Source: Symbiodinium sp. CCMP2592 | Lineage: Eukaryota; Sar; Dinophyceae; Suessiales; Symbiodiniaceae | Length of the DNA stretch: 64,000 nucleotides | Assembly (NCBI GenBank): GCA_905221615.1 | Contig: CAJNDT010004001.1 | Span: 1,582,474 to 1,646,473 of the forward strand | Direction of reading: 5' to 3' | In this document: positions 1-10,823 of the stretch, in pieces | Position numbering within the stretch: position 1 is the stretch's first letter | Layout of the letters: each line of letters starts with the position of its first letter | The notes under the pieces: generated by a model | What the model was told of the DNA's origin: nothing | Seen by the model: the letters and a program-made list of their open reading frames with translations, nothing else | Database searches by the model: none | Made by a program: the position numbers and the translations under genes

Positions 1-158
1 CCCTAAACCCCTACACCCCTAAACCCCTAAGCCCCTAAACCCTAAGCCCCTAAACCCTAAACCCCTACACCCCTAAACCCTAAACCCCTACACCCCTAAA
101 CCCTAAACCCTAAACCCCTAAACCCTAAACCCCTAAACCCCTAAACCCTAAACCCTAT
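1..158. repeat. Telomere repeat tract (C-strand)
   Basis: Near-continuous CCCTAAA units mixed with CCCCTAAA and CCCTACAC variants. This is the complement of the TTTAGGG telomere used by plants and dinoflagellates. The orientation, with the C-rich strand at the 5' edge of the + strand, is what a true left chromosome end would show. The admixture of variant units suggests the proximal, degenerate part of the telomere rather than its fresh tip. Confidence 0.9.
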
Positions 159-302
159 AGATCCCTTAAAGGAGCCATTAAAGGAACCCTTACAGGAACC
201 CCTAAACAGAACCCTGAAGGTACCACTCCTTGTATGGGCTGCGGCCTCTGCCCGACTGTTTGCTCGAGCCCTTTCCTCGGAAAGCTTGGCTGAAAAGCCA
301 TT
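159..302. other. Telomere-proximal junction with GATCCCTTAAAGG-like module
   Basis: Short unique stretch between telomere and tandem repeat. It holds short motifs such as ATAGATCCCTTAAAGG and AAAGGAACCC that recur across the window, for example at 8165-8230, 9475-9545, 12038-12100, 19860-19900, 41200-41390, 44420-44480, 48648-48700, 51238-51290, 55460-55510 and 57140-57250. No gene is seen. Confidence 0.6.
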
Positions 303-1378
303 GGACAGTTTTCTGGTGGTTTAAGCCTCCAAGAGGGATCCTTTTAAGGGTTTCGACAGTTTTCTGGTGGTTTAAGCCTCCAAGAGGGATCCTTTTAAGG
401 GTTTCGACAGTTTTCTGGGGGTTTAAGCCTCCAAGAGGGATCCTTCTAAGGGTTTCGACAGTTTTCTGGTGGTTTAAGCCTCTAAGAGGTATCCTGGGTT
501 TCGGACAGTTTTCTGGGGGGGTAAGCCTCCAAGAGGGATCCTTTTAAGGGTTTCGACAGTTTTCTCGTGGTTTAAGCCTCCAAGAGGGATCCTTTTAAGG
601 GTTTCGACAGTTTTCTGGGGGTTTAAGCCTCCAAGAGGGATCCTTTTAAGGGTTTCGACAGTTTTCTGGGGGTTTAAGCCTCCAAGAGGGATCCTTTTAA
701 GGGTTTCGACAGTTTTCTGGTGGTTTAAGCCTCCAAGAGGGATCCTTTTAAGGGTTTCGACAGTTTTCTGGTGGTTTAAGCCTCCAAGAGGGGTCCTTTT
801 AAGGGTTTCGACAGTTTTCGGGGGGTTTAAGCCTCCAAGAGGGATCCTTTTAAGGGTTTCGACAGTTTTCTGGGGGTTAAGCCTCCAAGAGGGATCCTTT
901 TAAGGGTTTCGACAGTTTTCTGGTGGTTTAAGCCTCCAAGAGGTATCCTTTTAAGGGTTTCGACAGTTTTCTGGGGGTTTAAGCCTCCAAGAGGGATCCT
1001 TCTAAGGGTTTCGACAGTTTTCTGGTGGTTTAAGCCTCTAAGAGGTATCCTTTTAAGGGTTTCGGACAGTTTTCTGGGGGGGTAAGCCTCCAAGAGGGAT
1101 CCTTTTAAGGGTTTCGACAGTTTTCTGGGGGTTTAAGCCTCCAAGAGGGATCCTTTTAAGGGTTTCGACAGTTTTCTGGGGGTTTAAGCCTCCAAGAGGG
1201 ATCCTTTTAAGGGTTTCGACAGTTTTCTGGGGTTTAAGCCTCCAAGAGGGATCCTTTTAAGGGTTTCGACAGTTTTCTGGGGGTTTAAGCCTCCAAGAGG
1301 GATCCTTTTAAGGGTTTCGACAGTTTTCTGGGGGTTTAAGCCTCCAAGAGGGTCAAGAGGGATCCTTTTAAGGGTGAC
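303..1378. repeat. Subtelomeric 51-bp tandem repeat, about 21 copies
   Basis: The unit runs from GACAGTTTTCTGG through GCCTCCAAGAGGGATCC to TTTTAAGGGTTTC, and copies recur every 51 bases, with a few single-base indels. The unit contains TAAGGGTTT, a telomere-like core, and GGATCCTTTTAAGG, the motif also seen at the telomere junction. Since 51 is a multiple of 3, several frames stay open on both strands with a 17-residue period. I treat these open frames as by-products of the repeat, not as genes. Confidence 0.92.
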
Positions 1379-1648
1379 GATGAGAAGTGTATCATAGGGG
1401 CTTAATAAGGATTGCTAGACGGGCGCTTGGGGCTTAGGGCTGCGCGCCTCGGTATACTTCACGGGGATTCAGGGAGGAGGTGTTCAATTTTCTGGCCGTC
1501 TAGCGTGTCGGACTTACGGGTGGCTTCAAAAAGCGGAAATTGTACGGCTTCAAGATATTCACCCCAAGCCCCCAACCCTGAAACCCAAAAGCCCTGCACC
1601 CTGCAAGCCCTAAACTCCTAAGCAGGGTAGGGCTCTAGTGGTTTAATG
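1379..1648. other. No clear gene; telomere-like filler
   Basis: Unique sequence with scattered CCCTAAA/CCCTGAAACCC fragments around 1565-1620. A 69-codon open frame at 1412-1621 ends in telomere-derived Pro/Asn/Lys-rich residues and shows no recognisable domain. Confidence 0.4.
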
Positions 1649-1745
1649 TAGAAGCCTAAATGAATACCAATATTATTCGCAGGGTTCCTTATTCTATTTC
1701 TACTATCTAGGGGCCCAACTATTCTAACTATTAAGGCCCCTACAT
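1649..1745. mobile_element. Foldback element, family E
   Basis: Starts near TAGAAGCCTAAATGAATA and ends near TATTAAGGCCCCTACATA, with an internal GGGTTCCTTATT. Related copies lie at 7871-7971, 8572-8677, 25514-25600, 45267-45375, 49581-49717 and 52521-52628, with a part copy at 53591-53660. Ends are imperfect inverted repeats, no coding capacity. Confidence 0.55.
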
Positions 1746-1895
1746 AAAGCAGGGTTTCGGGTTCTGTTGGTTTAAGCAGTTTTCATTTAGAGTTTCAGGG
1801 TTTGGTTAGACTTCGAGTTCAGGCTCAGAAGGTTTCGGGCCTTCGGGATTTAGGGATTAGGGACACAAGGGACAAGCGCAGGACGCCCAAAGCCT

Positions 1896-2006
1896 CATAT
1901 GGGTGGTTGTCCAAGTTATGGTCCCTTCTGGGGTCCCCATTATACGACGGCACCTATTATTTGGGGTACCCAAAAAGGGACCCTAATTCTGACAACCACC
2001 CATATT
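1896..2006. mobile_element. Foldback MITE, family A copy 1
   Basis: About 110 bp with terminal inverted repeats TATGGGTGGTTGTC and GACAACCACCCATA. The second and further matching blocks (GGTCCC, GGGTACCC) also pair across the centre, so almost the whole element can fold back. TA at both outer ends suggests a TA target site, as in Tc1/mariner-derived Stowaway elements. Confidence 0.8.
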
Positions 2007-2039
2007 ATTGCAAAGGGTTTGGGGTTTACTGGTTACAGG

Positions 2040-2150
2040 TTGGGGCAGCTTACGGTTCTGCGGATTTGAAGGGGGGGGGGCTGTTTATGGGTTTCAGGCA
2101 GTTTCCAGAGCTGTTTGACAAAACCACGCGCGTTGGACATGATGAAGGTG
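2040..2150 (+). CDS. Possible short exon, unknown protein
   Basis: An open stretch reads FRQFPELFDKTTRVG and continues to a GT dinucleotide after GATGAAG near 2147, which would serve as a donor. Composition is protein-like and there is no repeat. There is no recognised domain and the upstream boundary is unclear (a run of ten G precedes it). Confidence 0.25.
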
Positions 2151-2159
2151 AGCTAAAAC

Positions 2160-3349
2160 TTAGATGCTGTGTTGCGACTGGACTCTGAGCAAGACACATG
2201 TGCGATACTTGTTTCCTTGAGCCCTTAGCCGAACCTCGTGATCCTAAGCCTTAAACCCTAAACAACCCGCAAGCCTTGAACGGCCACCTTCCGAAAACAA
2301 CCTTGACAATCTTCAGGCTTCGTGGTTTTGTAGACCGTGGGTCGCATGTTTTCTTTGACCTGCCTACTTGGAGGATCAAGGTAAGGTTATAAGTACCTTC
2401 ATTGGATCTACAATACGTAGCCATGCGTATAGCACAGCCATAGTTGCTATGTCCCATGATCCCTAACAGGACTCCTTTAAGTTACTTCGGCCCGGGATCC
2501 TTTCAGTATGTGTACACCTGAGGACTGCATGCATCACCCCGGGCGCGAGCAGTGGGGACGGCATCGCCGGGGATCAGAATGGGCCCCAGATGCTGGAAGG
2601 GTTCGGGGTGCAGCACCCCCCCCCCCAGAAAACACCCCCCCCATATATGTATGAGGGGTGGGTGCTCAAGCTTTGGAGATGGAAGTTCCTAGTTGCACGT
2701 CGGGCCTGTTTAAAAAATTGAGTATACTGTATACTATACTGAACCGTAGCAGTAGCATACTGACATAACCGGGCCTTTGGGACATCGTAAACTTTTGGTG
2801 AAGTGATAGTTTTTTGTTGTCGGCAGTAATAATAAGGGGTCAGAATAAGTACCAATGTTATTCCATAGGTTCCTCATGAAAATGTATACTACAGAGATTA
2901 TGTATATACCCCAAAGCTTTAAGAGCTCGACATGATGTCTGGACCCCGAGTCCTCCCGAACCTCAAGCTTCGAGTTTGAAGCCCAGAGAACCCTGAACCA
3001 GCCTTTCCTTTTTCATGGTTCTCCCAAAAGAAGAAACAGACCGGCTAGGAGACAGTTCCTACTAAGGGATATAGGTATAGGAATAGGGCTCTGTCTATTA
3101 TTTCTAGAAGGACAAGGGTACCCTGAACCCGAATCGACTGTGGCCCATTAAACTTCTTGGTTTCGGGCTCACGCGGCTTAGGGCCTAGGGTTTAAGGCTC
3201 TGACCCTTTAGGGTCATTGTAAAGGCCTGGGTATTTACCAATACTACCTCATAGGGTATTCTATTGTACCAAAATCAGAACTTGATCATGCAACATGCCG
3301 CCAACCTCAGGTCTAATCAGATGTGTCCCTTATGTTACCTTAAGGATCC
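2160..3349. other. Gene-poor stretch with decayed MITEs
   Basis: Contains a decayed family C element (about 2365-2462: CTACTTGGAGGATCAAGG on the left, CATGATCCC on the right), poly-C tracts near 2610-2642, telomere-like fragments and a part family E copy near 3225-3262. I see no convincing gene. Confidence 0.45.
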
Positions 3350-3460
3350 ACATGGGTAGTTGTCAAAATTAGGGTACCCTTTTGGGTCCTTATTATAGTA
3401 CGGCACCTAATATTTAGGGTACCCAAAAAGCGACCATAATTTTGACAACCACCCACATGA
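3350..3460. mobile_element. Foldback MITE, family A copy 2
   Basis: Ends CATGGGTAGTTGTCAAAATT and AATTTTGACAACCACCC, about 110 bp. Shares the central TAGTACGGCACCTAATAT with copies 1 and 4. Flanking dinucleotides are CA rather than TA, so the target site has drifted or differs. Confidence 0.8.
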
Positions 3461-3889
3461 CAACATTGCCCGACAGTATTGCTGTCCTTGCTTCATGTTC
3501 TGGACCCTCACGGTTACACTCTCTATCCCCAAGCTGTGGAGACTGCATCGCTTGGACAGCGCTCCTGTTTGTGTTGCTTATCGTTTTTTGCTTGTTGCAC
3601 GGTGTCGAATTTTCCTGAGGTTGGCTCTGCACCATAAACACTAATCCCTAAGCCCTATATGTATTCAGAGCATGAACAAATGAAACCTTTATCCCAGAGG
3701 TGGTGACACGAAACATTGGCCCAGTGCGAACCAACATACCATTCATTAGGGTTACTGTCAGGGTTTAGGTTTAGGGCTTAGGGTTGACTATTCACTTCAG
3801 GTTTTAAACACTGTAACGAAACCTTCTGTTGTGACTCATCTGGCAGTTTATTTTGACCCGGGGTCCGATAGATGTTGGGGTAGCCCTAC

Positions 3890-4028
3890 AAGTGTCATAG
3901 GGATCCTTAGGGGTGTAGGGGGAGGGGGGGTAGCCTTAAGGCCCATAATAAGGACGAATAAGGCCTATTTAAGGAAATATAGTCCCCTACACCCCCCCTA
4001 CACCTCTAAGGATCCCTATGAAAGTGTG
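3890..4028. repeat. Long palindrome (foldback M)
   Basis: Left arm AGTGTCATAGGGATCCTT and right arm AAGGATCCCTATGAAAGT are inverted copies. The inner C- and G-rich runs (GTGTAGGGGG, CCCCCTACAC) also pair. I saw no second copy of it in this window. Confidence 0.7.
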
Positions 4029-4172
4029 CTGAAACTGCGAGGCCCATCGTCATGGCGGCGGGGGACCCAGCTGGATATGCTCAGCATGGACATGGGCTTG
4101 ACGGTCTTCGGGATGTGAGGCTTTGCTGAACACTGGTCTCCTTGAGCCCTGTACCCTGTAACTGTAAGCCAT

Positions 4173-4283
4173 CATATGGGTAGTTGTCAAGAACTATGGT
4201 CCCTTTTTGGGTACCCGAAATATTAGGTGCCGTACTATAATAGGGACCCAAAAAGGGACCATAGTTTTTGCAACCACCCATAT
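4173..4283. mobile_element. Foldback MITE, family A copy 3, opposite orientation
   Basis: Same termini TATGGGTAGTTGTC and CAACCACCCATA, but the centre reads ATTAGGTGCCGTACTATA, the reverse complement of copies 2 and 4. TA lies at both outer ends. Confidence 0.8.
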
Positions 4284-5030
4284 CCTCTTAGGTTAAAAGC
4301 AGGACCCAAGTGAGTCGGAGAGTGTTTATGAATCCCTGTTGTGGGGTTTTGCAAGCAAGACTTACACAGGTATCACACGTATTTTTGCGAGGCTACGCTT
4401 TTGCCACGCCAGGACCCAAAGTCTCAACTCTTCAATAAGTGATTTTGCACCCCAAGAACAGGGCTTAAACCTAACGTCCAGAAGCCTGCCTCCCGTCAGA
4501 TCCAACACAAGACGCTCCCGATTGCGGCGGTGCAATTTCACCCGGAGTGCCGGCCTCAAGACAGGGTTTAAGCTTTGGCTTAGGGCTTAGGGTTCACTTG
4601 GATCTCAAACAGCATGTAGAAGAATAGCCCTTGTGGAGTGCTGGGCTAATATTCTAACTGCTTTTGAGGTTTAGGGTTAAGGACTTAATCTTAAAATAGT
4701 GGGTTATGACCCCTTGATTAGAGGGTATAACCTGGGTATAACCCTTAAAAGCGGTAGGTTTTTGGATCCCCAGGTAAGGCTTAGGATTAGGAGCTTAGCT
4801 CGATATTCAACCTGACCCGAAGCCTCCTGGACTTGGACTTCGGCCCGAATGGAGTGTCCTGATGTCCTAGTCATCCAAGTCGCGATTCTGTTTTCATGGT
4901 TTCATGCTGGTCACGATTCTTTTCTAAGGGTTTCATCCTAGTCGCGATTCTGTTTCTAGGGTTTAGAACTCTTGTTTAGGGTTTCGGATTTAGGGTTTTG
5001 GGCCCTCCCAATGCAAGACAGTTTTCAGAA

Positions 5031-5150
5031 ATGGAGAAGCTTGTTCGAGCAGGGCTGGGGGAACTTGTGGCAGTATCGGCGGTTAAGCTGCTGATGGACG
5101 AATGCTTGCACTATCCAGAGCGAGGAAATGAAGAAAGCAACAAACTACAG
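5031..5150 (+). CDS. Exon-like segment, unknown protein
   Basis: Forty codons from an ATG, reading MEKLVRAGLGELVAVSAV and on to a charged tail ending KLQ. A GT (GTGAAG) follows the CAG at 5148-5150 as a plausible donor, and CAG precedes the start at 5024-5027. It looks helical. No family is recognised; flanks are TTTAGGG-like upstream. Confidence 0.42.
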
Positions 5151-5199
5151 GTGAAGCAAAGTATGCGTCCCGTGGATGTGGTTGTCGTGTAGTTCAAAC

Positions 5200-6700
5200 C
5201 ACTCTCACGGTCATATTTGTCACTCATCTGCTAACTGCTGTTCTTTTGGTTCGTCTTATTGTTATTGTTATTTTGCTGTTGTTGTGACATGAATCAGAGT
5301 TAGCCTTGTTCTTAGTAGTCTGAATCGCGGGAAGAGTAGGTTGGCAGGAGGCTTTTCTTCCTTCCCATCGACTCCAGACCCCTTTCTTAGAAGCTGAGTG
5401 GATAGACTTTACACTTTTTTTTTGGGGGGGGGGGCTAATTTTAACTCATGAAACTGAAAGTGTACAGCTTATAGGACTTATGAACTCAGCAACTAAGCTC
5501 ATGTCAAGAGTGTATAGTATATACTGCAATAAGAATACTAAGGAGCTCTTCACTCGTTTTAATCATTGCCTGGTGCTGGGCCGGCGCATCAGTTCGCAAC
5601 CATTCAGTCTCCACAGTTTGGATTTATCACTGCGGCTCTAAGATGGGGGGGCTCAATGTGTAATGCTGAATACTTCGGTACCTGGTGTTCCTTAACTATG
5701 ATTATGAAGTATGTTCAGACCATGATATGCCGACAAAACCCTACTGCAAGGACTAGGTGCAGCACAGTGAATGAATTCGTTTTGAACTCAGACGATTAAT
5801 CCTCGTATGCCAATCACGCACTCAACATGCAACTGTGCGAGAGTGGTTCCTGAACCCCAAACCCAAAAGCCTAAACTGTGAGCAAGAAACCCCACATACT
5901 CCGCAGTGTGTATATACAATATGGATATCCTATTCTTTACACTTTACCCTACTATGAGTCTTATATGCCCCATGAGCCGTAAACTCTTTCATGCCCGTGT
6001 CACTTCCGTCTGGGCAAGGTCGATTTTGACAAGCCCCGAGCTGGGCGCCGGGGATCCAAGTCTGCATGCTTTGTCTGAAAATTGGGGCCTCAATAATTAG
6101 CATACGGTTTGGGGTATAACTATAAGGGATCCCAGAATAGTGCTGAGAAGTAATTTGCCACCTATGTTGGGGTTGCTCCTTTGCTGCTACTGTTGCTGTC
6201 TCGGTATTGCTACTGTCCCGCTCCTACTGTTCCCTTCTACGGTTTCGATGACCCCCACGACCATTAGCGCTACCGCTACCACCAGCGCCACCACCGCTAC
6301 CACCACGGCCGTCCCCATCATTCCAGGTTTCACCCATAAAGCAGAAAGGTTCTCTGGATTTGGACTTGCAGATTAAATTCCGAGCAGTAGGACAAAGACT
6401 ATAAAGGGGGCGACCTCCGGGACCTTTAGGGTTTAGGGTCTAGGGCTTAGGGTTTAGAGTTTAAAAAAGCACAAAACTAAGAGCTTCTGGTAAGCATGAG
6501 GTCCCCCAAGCTCTGCTCCTGAGCCCCCCAAAAGGCGGCCTGAAATGGTGGGACGAAAGTAGGATCATTGGGAATTTAGGGTTTAGGGTTGGTGGGATTC
6601 CGGATCCCTTATATAATAGACTGGCATTTAGGATTGCTCCCACCTTCCCAAATCCCACTCTTGGCCTTTTGACTTGAGACTCAAGGTGCAGATGCTGGTT
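5200..6700. other. No supported gene; low-complexity patches
   Basis: Open frames at 5566-5799 and 5906-6100 have no recognised domain and more than one frame looks equally plausible. Bases 6176-6300 hold CTG/CTA and CCA-type triplet-rich sequence that produces Leu/Cys-rich and Thr-rich frames. TTTAGGG-like tracts occur at 6427-6460 and 6580-6590. Confidence 0.35.
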
Positions 6701-6701
6701 C

Positions 6702-6935
6702 ATGCCCGGACGCCCAGTTGTCGCCGATCAGGATGGCCAGCGCCTGGTGCAGATCCCAAACCCAAAAGCCCAGAACCCGAAAGCCCTAAAGCGCCCAAAC
6801 TCGGCAAACCCTAAGCTCGAGGAATCAGGGCTACCCGGCCGCAACCCTGAATCCTACCACGTGGCCCTGTGGCCATGCGAAGGATCTTCTAAGTACGGTA
6901 TTTTGTTCGTGTCCTACTGTGGGCACAGTGTCTGA
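6702..6935 (+). CDS. Possible two exon-like blocks joined by telomere-like filler
   Basis: The 77-codon frame begins MPGRPVVADQDGQRLVQ, then passes through degenerate CCCAAAAGCCC repeats, and then reads ESYHVALWPCEGSSKYG to a stop at 6933-6935. The two ends look protein-like and the middle does not, so a small intron made of telomere-derived sequence is one reading. No domain is recognised. Confidence 0.28.
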   Translation: MPGRPVVADQDGQRLVQIPNPKAQNPKALKRPNSANPKLEESGLPGRNPESYHVALWPCEGSSKYGILFVSYCGHSV

Positions 6936-7435
6936 AGTGCAGCAAGGCAGGCAAAAGAGGAGTCTGCAATTTCTAGTGCCAGAAAATACGCGGTAGTTCA
7001 GAATAATGTAGACCCCTAATCAATGAACCCTCTTCCTCAAGGCCTTCAGGGCCATAACATGAGGATCCCCATTACAGTATGAGGAGGCTCTTTTAACAGG
7101 AGACTGATTGCATCAGCCTGCACGAGAAGGATCTTCAGGTGGTTCTCTAGAGGCCCTCGGTTGTCGCCGATGTCCGGGATTCGGGTTTCGGGTTCGGGGG
7201 TTTACTTCCTCTATCTTCCGCTACTTCTGAGCAGAGTCAGTAACCTTTAACGTTTTTGAGGTGCTATAACTTATAACTCCCATATAATCCCGGCAGCGAA
7301 CCGTAAGCCTCCCCTAGTATACTGGACAGCTAAGTCTCCGAACCCCGGTATGGCTCTATGGTAATGTAGGAACCGAAGAAAGAAGCCCTGGGTCTATAAC
7401 CCGAAAATAGTAGTAGGGCTCATAATTACAATTAG

Positions 7436-7582
7436 GATGTCCTTAAGGGGGGGTGGTCCAAGGGGGGTAGGTAACCTAGTAATCCCCATTATTCCCCAAT
7501 ACTCCCTAAGCTTCCCTAAGGTTCCCCAAAGCTCCCTAGTACCCTCCCCCCAAACCTTGAACCACCCCCCCTTAAGGATCCT
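7436..7582. repeat. Long C/G-biased palindrome (foldback L)
   Basis: Left arm ATGTCCTTAAGGGGGGG with GGTGGTCCAAGGGGGG; right arm CCTTGAACCACCCCCCC then TTAAGGATCC. The arms pair over roughly 40 bases around a C-rich centre. Confidence 0.65.
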
Positions 7583-7870
7583 ATAATACAAGGAGCCCTG
7601 ATTAAGGCCCAAGGTTCTTAATCAGGTTCCTATATTCGGCCACTGCACTGCTGCAGAAGCTTGAATTATTACTGTTCCTGAAGGTTCCTTGTCCTGGTGA
7701 TATTGCAAGATTCACTAAATAATGTACCCTAACGCCTGCATGGCTCTATGCTATGCCCCAAGCGCCAGGCATTTTCATTGTGAAAGCTGGCCTGGGCTTC
7801 CGGCCTTGCCTGAGCCATCTCGGCGTCCCGTGGCTAGGCCCTTCATGCCCCAGGCTTCTATTATATAATA

Positions 7871-7971
7871 CAAGAGCCTTAATCATTAGAATAGGGTTTT
7901 GGGGCCCATTATACTATAGTTATAAGAAGGAACCCCCACAATATCATAGGTAATCATTAGGGCCCCTATAG
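7871..7971. mobile_element. Foldback element, family E
   Basis: Begins GAGCCTTAATCATTAGAATA and ends TAATCATTAGGGCCCCTATA. The internal GGGGCCCATTATACTATAG followed by AAGGAACCCCCA matches copies at 49.6 and 52.5 kb. Confidence 0.65.
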
Positions 7972-8300
7972 TACCCTTGTATCCGTATTGGGATTGTTCA
8001 GGAACCCTCAAAGATCCCAATATGAAGATTTCGGACTTCACACCAGCACGAAGGATGATTATTACTTTGAGATTACTGTGAAGTTGAGGGATAGGGGCCA
8101 GGGCTGTTGCGTGCCAGAGTGTAAGCCCTAGACATGCTGTTCTAATTATTAAGGCCCTCCATACTATAGAACCCTACTAGAGATCCCTTATAGATCCCAT
8201 TAAGGAATCCTTTGAAGGAGCCTCTATAATCCCTAAACCCTAATATTCTGATTAGGAAGGCCCCATCCCTAGACCGAGAGTAGCTGACTGGGAAGTCCCA

Positions 8301-8404
8301 GCTGAGATCCCCAAGACCCAACCTTTAAACTATTTGGGTTCTTGTAGTTTAATTGCAATCGGAAAAGTTTAACCTTTCAATTCCGTGGCTTCTTGGAGCA
8401 GTAA
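8301..8404. mobile_element. MITE, family F copy 1 (diverged)
   Basis: Shares CCCAACCTTTAAACT, TTTGGGTTCTTGTAGTTTA, GAAAAGTTTAACCTTTCAA and a terminal GTAAG with the copy at 24942-25041. Its outer ends are less well paired, so it is an older insertion. Confidence 0.65.
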
Positions 8405-8571
8405 GAGCCTCAAGACTTAAATTTTAGGGCTGAGGCCTTGCGACCAACGGACCCCTAGTATAAAAGCACTACAGGTTTATAGGGGCATTAACAATTAGAA
8501 TAGGGTTCCTGTACAAAGGCTTAAACGGTCCTATAATGGTGACTGTAGAGGTTACTATAAGTGTACTTTAA

Positions 8572-8677
8572 TATAGGGGCCTGAATACCTACCTATACTA
8601 TGTTGGGGGTTCCTGATTTTAAGTCTAGCAAACTGTACCCCGCAAGCCTATTCTGATTATTAAGGGCCCTACATTAT
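8572..8677. mobile_element. Foldback element, family E
   Basis: Starts ATATAGGGGCCTGAATACC and ends TCTGATTATTAAGGGCCC. A second, nested part copy precedes it at about 8478-8515 (GGGGCATTAACAATTAGAAT). The 8.1-8.7 kb area looks like several overlapping insertions. Confidence 0.55.
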
Positions 8678-8981
8678 GGTACTCTTGTGGTATCCTTTAT
8701 CGTAGCCCCCCCTTTAAAGGAACCGTATTCGAATTGTAAAGGCCCCTGCATTACGTCCTCTAGAGTCGGGGGCCTGCTGATTATCAAGACACCTCGAAGC
8801 ACTCGGTGCTGAGAAAGATTTTTCACTTTTGCCACAACCAGGCAAATGTAGAGATTCCTTGCGAGCTCTGTGCGACTTGACACCAGGTGTAAGACATGAT
8901 CAGAGCGTTGACCATCCAGCTGGCTGTCGTGTCCCACGAACTGGCGTGTATATCCAGTCGTCTTAGTCTGAGTCCTGCAAT

Positions 8982-9093
8982 CATGTGGGTGGTTGTCAAA
9001 ATTAGGGTCCCTCTTTGGGTCCCTGATATAGTACGGCACCTAATATTTAGGGCACCCAAAAAGGGACCCGTAATTTTGACAACCACCCATATG
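8982..9093. mobile_element. Foldback MITE, family A copy 4
   Basis: Ends CATGTGGGTGGTTGTC and GACAACCACCCATATG; centre GTACGGCACCTAATATTTAG. About 110 bp, with near-complete fold-back. Confidence 0.8.
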
Positions 9094-9246
9094 TAAAGGT
9101 CATGTCAGTGGGTCCTGTCGTACCACGCATGTCGGACATCTTCATCTCTTCGCACCTCTTTGAAACCCTATACTCCTCCCCAAACCGAAGCCTGTAGCCC
9201 TGGGGGCACCTGAAGATAACAGTCTTTCAGACCACCATGATCGCAG

Positions 9247-9498
9247 ATGAGAACCCGTTACGACCGTAGAAGCATTGTCCGAAAACTACAGCAAACATAC
9301 AGGCCTCGTTCACTCACCAGGAAACGTCCACATGAACCTTACTACCACCCCACTATATCCAGTGTTCAGACGTTAGCAAGCCGCCATGAAGACACGCAGA
9401 AGTCTGGTTGTTTCGAGTCTTGGGATGACAACAGGGCTGTGTCTTGCCTTATCGTGAAAAGGTACGCCTTGAAGCTACCCCTTAAAGGACCCTCATAG
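9247..9498 (+). CDS. Possible exon, unknown protein
   Basis: An 83-codon open frame. Its end (ASRHEDTQKSGCFESWDDN and on) has a balanced composition; the start is Arg-rich. It ends in the repeated CCCTTAAAGGACC module. No domain is recognised, and a single real exon may cover only the second half. Confidence 0.28.
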   Translation: MRTRYDRRSIVRKLQQTYRPRSLTRKRPHEPYYHPTISSVQTLASRHEDTQKSGCFESWDDNRAVSCLIVKRYALKLPLKGPS

Positions 9499-10576
9499 GT
9501 ACCCTTTAAAGGTACCCTCAGACCCTTATGGATCCTATTAAAGGTGTGATAGCCCATAACTGCAAGTCGTGGAGCTCGCCTGGACCTGCCTGTACAGCTC
9601 GAATCGTTACAGAAAAGGATGTTGCACCAGTGCTTACGGGCTTAAGGTTTAGTCAAAAAGGGGGCACCTCAGTCCGCGCTGAAAAAGGGTTTAGGGTTAA
9701 AAGCAGAAGGACGAATTACTAGGAACAACTCTTGTAGGATCCTTATGGTAATGTGAGTATCGCCTCACCCCAGAATCCTAGTCTACTCACCAAAGCTCCG
9801 ATGGGGGTTCAGGGCTGTGCGGTTTTACAGTTTGTGGTTTTGTGGTTTGGGGTGTAAACGAGCTTGAACTTCAAGTTGACAGCTAAATCGCACACCACAA
9901 TCCCAAGACGACGGGTCGTCGGAGACTCCACTATCCCTTAATGAAGGAATGTACCTGAAATTCTAGAGGATCCCTAGTATGATGGCTCCTAAACCGCGCA
10001 CCCCAAGCACTCAAAGCGGGATGCATTTCGGGTGGAGGGCCTAGTCATGGGGATTGTGAAAGCTTGGCGATTAGCTGCCCCGTTCCTCCAGGACCCCTGC
10101 GCACTGTTTCAATACTTGTTCTAGGACGATTGTGTAATGTAGCTTAGTTTGAGCCCATAGGGTCCAAGTACTCCCTATTGTAGGACTTCAGGGCCTTTTT
10201 AGGTACCAAAAACTGAAAACTAAGGGCTGCTTGGACCCTTAGGGGAGTAATTCGGTGCAGTACTATAACCTGCAATAGCCGGATTCTAGCTATGAACCCT
10301 AATGTGGAATATTTGGGCGCACTGCACCAAACCAGTATGTTTTGCAGTTCAAGGTTCAAGGTATGTAGACCCTAAACCCTCTCTGTCGGCTTGCACATGC
10401 AGGGGTTCTTTGCTGAGCAGGTGGCTTCTAATTGCTGCGGTCTTGTGGTCATGCCGCCATGCCAACCTGCCGTCATTTGAAGGTATATATGCCTGTATAC
10501 CTTCGTTGGCGAGAAAACTCAGCTACTGACGGTTGGTTATTCTCATTCTTCCCATCAAGCCGGTATTGCCAAAGTT

Positions 10577-10672
10577 ATGTCTACACAGCTGTTACTAGTG
10601 CTGCTGTTAACTGCAAGTGTCGTTCCTTACCCGGTGTGTGAAAAGCAGCAGGGTGCCGGGGGCTCATCATGA
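10577..10672 (+). CDS. Small ORF with hydrophobic signal-like start
   Basis: A 31-residue frame begins MSTQLLLVLLLTASVVPYPV, a short polar start, a Leu-rich core and a small-residue region typical of a secretory signal. It then stops after a Ser-rich tail at 10670-10672. It may be the first exon of a secreted protein or chance. The same frame is open 5' of the ATG from about 10526. Confidence 0.28.
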   Translation: MSTQLLLVLLLTASVVPYPVCEKQQGAGGSS

Positions 10673-10712
10673 ATAACCACCTACCTTAGACCTCAGACCC
10701 TAAACCCTAAGC

Positions 10713-10823
10713 TACAAACTGGTTGCTGCCGAGACCTCGGTCCCGTGGGACCTGACACAAGCTCTTGGCTCCAAGAAGGCGCTCATGCCCACGATGGTGC
10801 TCTCTATCCAAGTAGGACAGTAG
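10713..10823 (+). CDS. Exon-like segment, unknown protein
   Basis: Thirty-six open codons, YKLVAAETSVPWDLTQALG onward, ending in a TAG at 10821-10823. AG lies just upstream of it at 10710-10711 after CCCTAAACCCTA, so it begins right at telomere-like sequence. A palindromic GGTAACC-containing stretch follows at 10824-10905. Confidence 0.35.
   Translation, partial: YKLVAAETSVPWDLTQALGSKKALMPTMVLSIQVGQ

Noticed and set aside
230-1093. Frames through the telomere-adjacent 51-bp repeat
   Set aside because: 17-residue periodic on both strands; no independent sign of coding.
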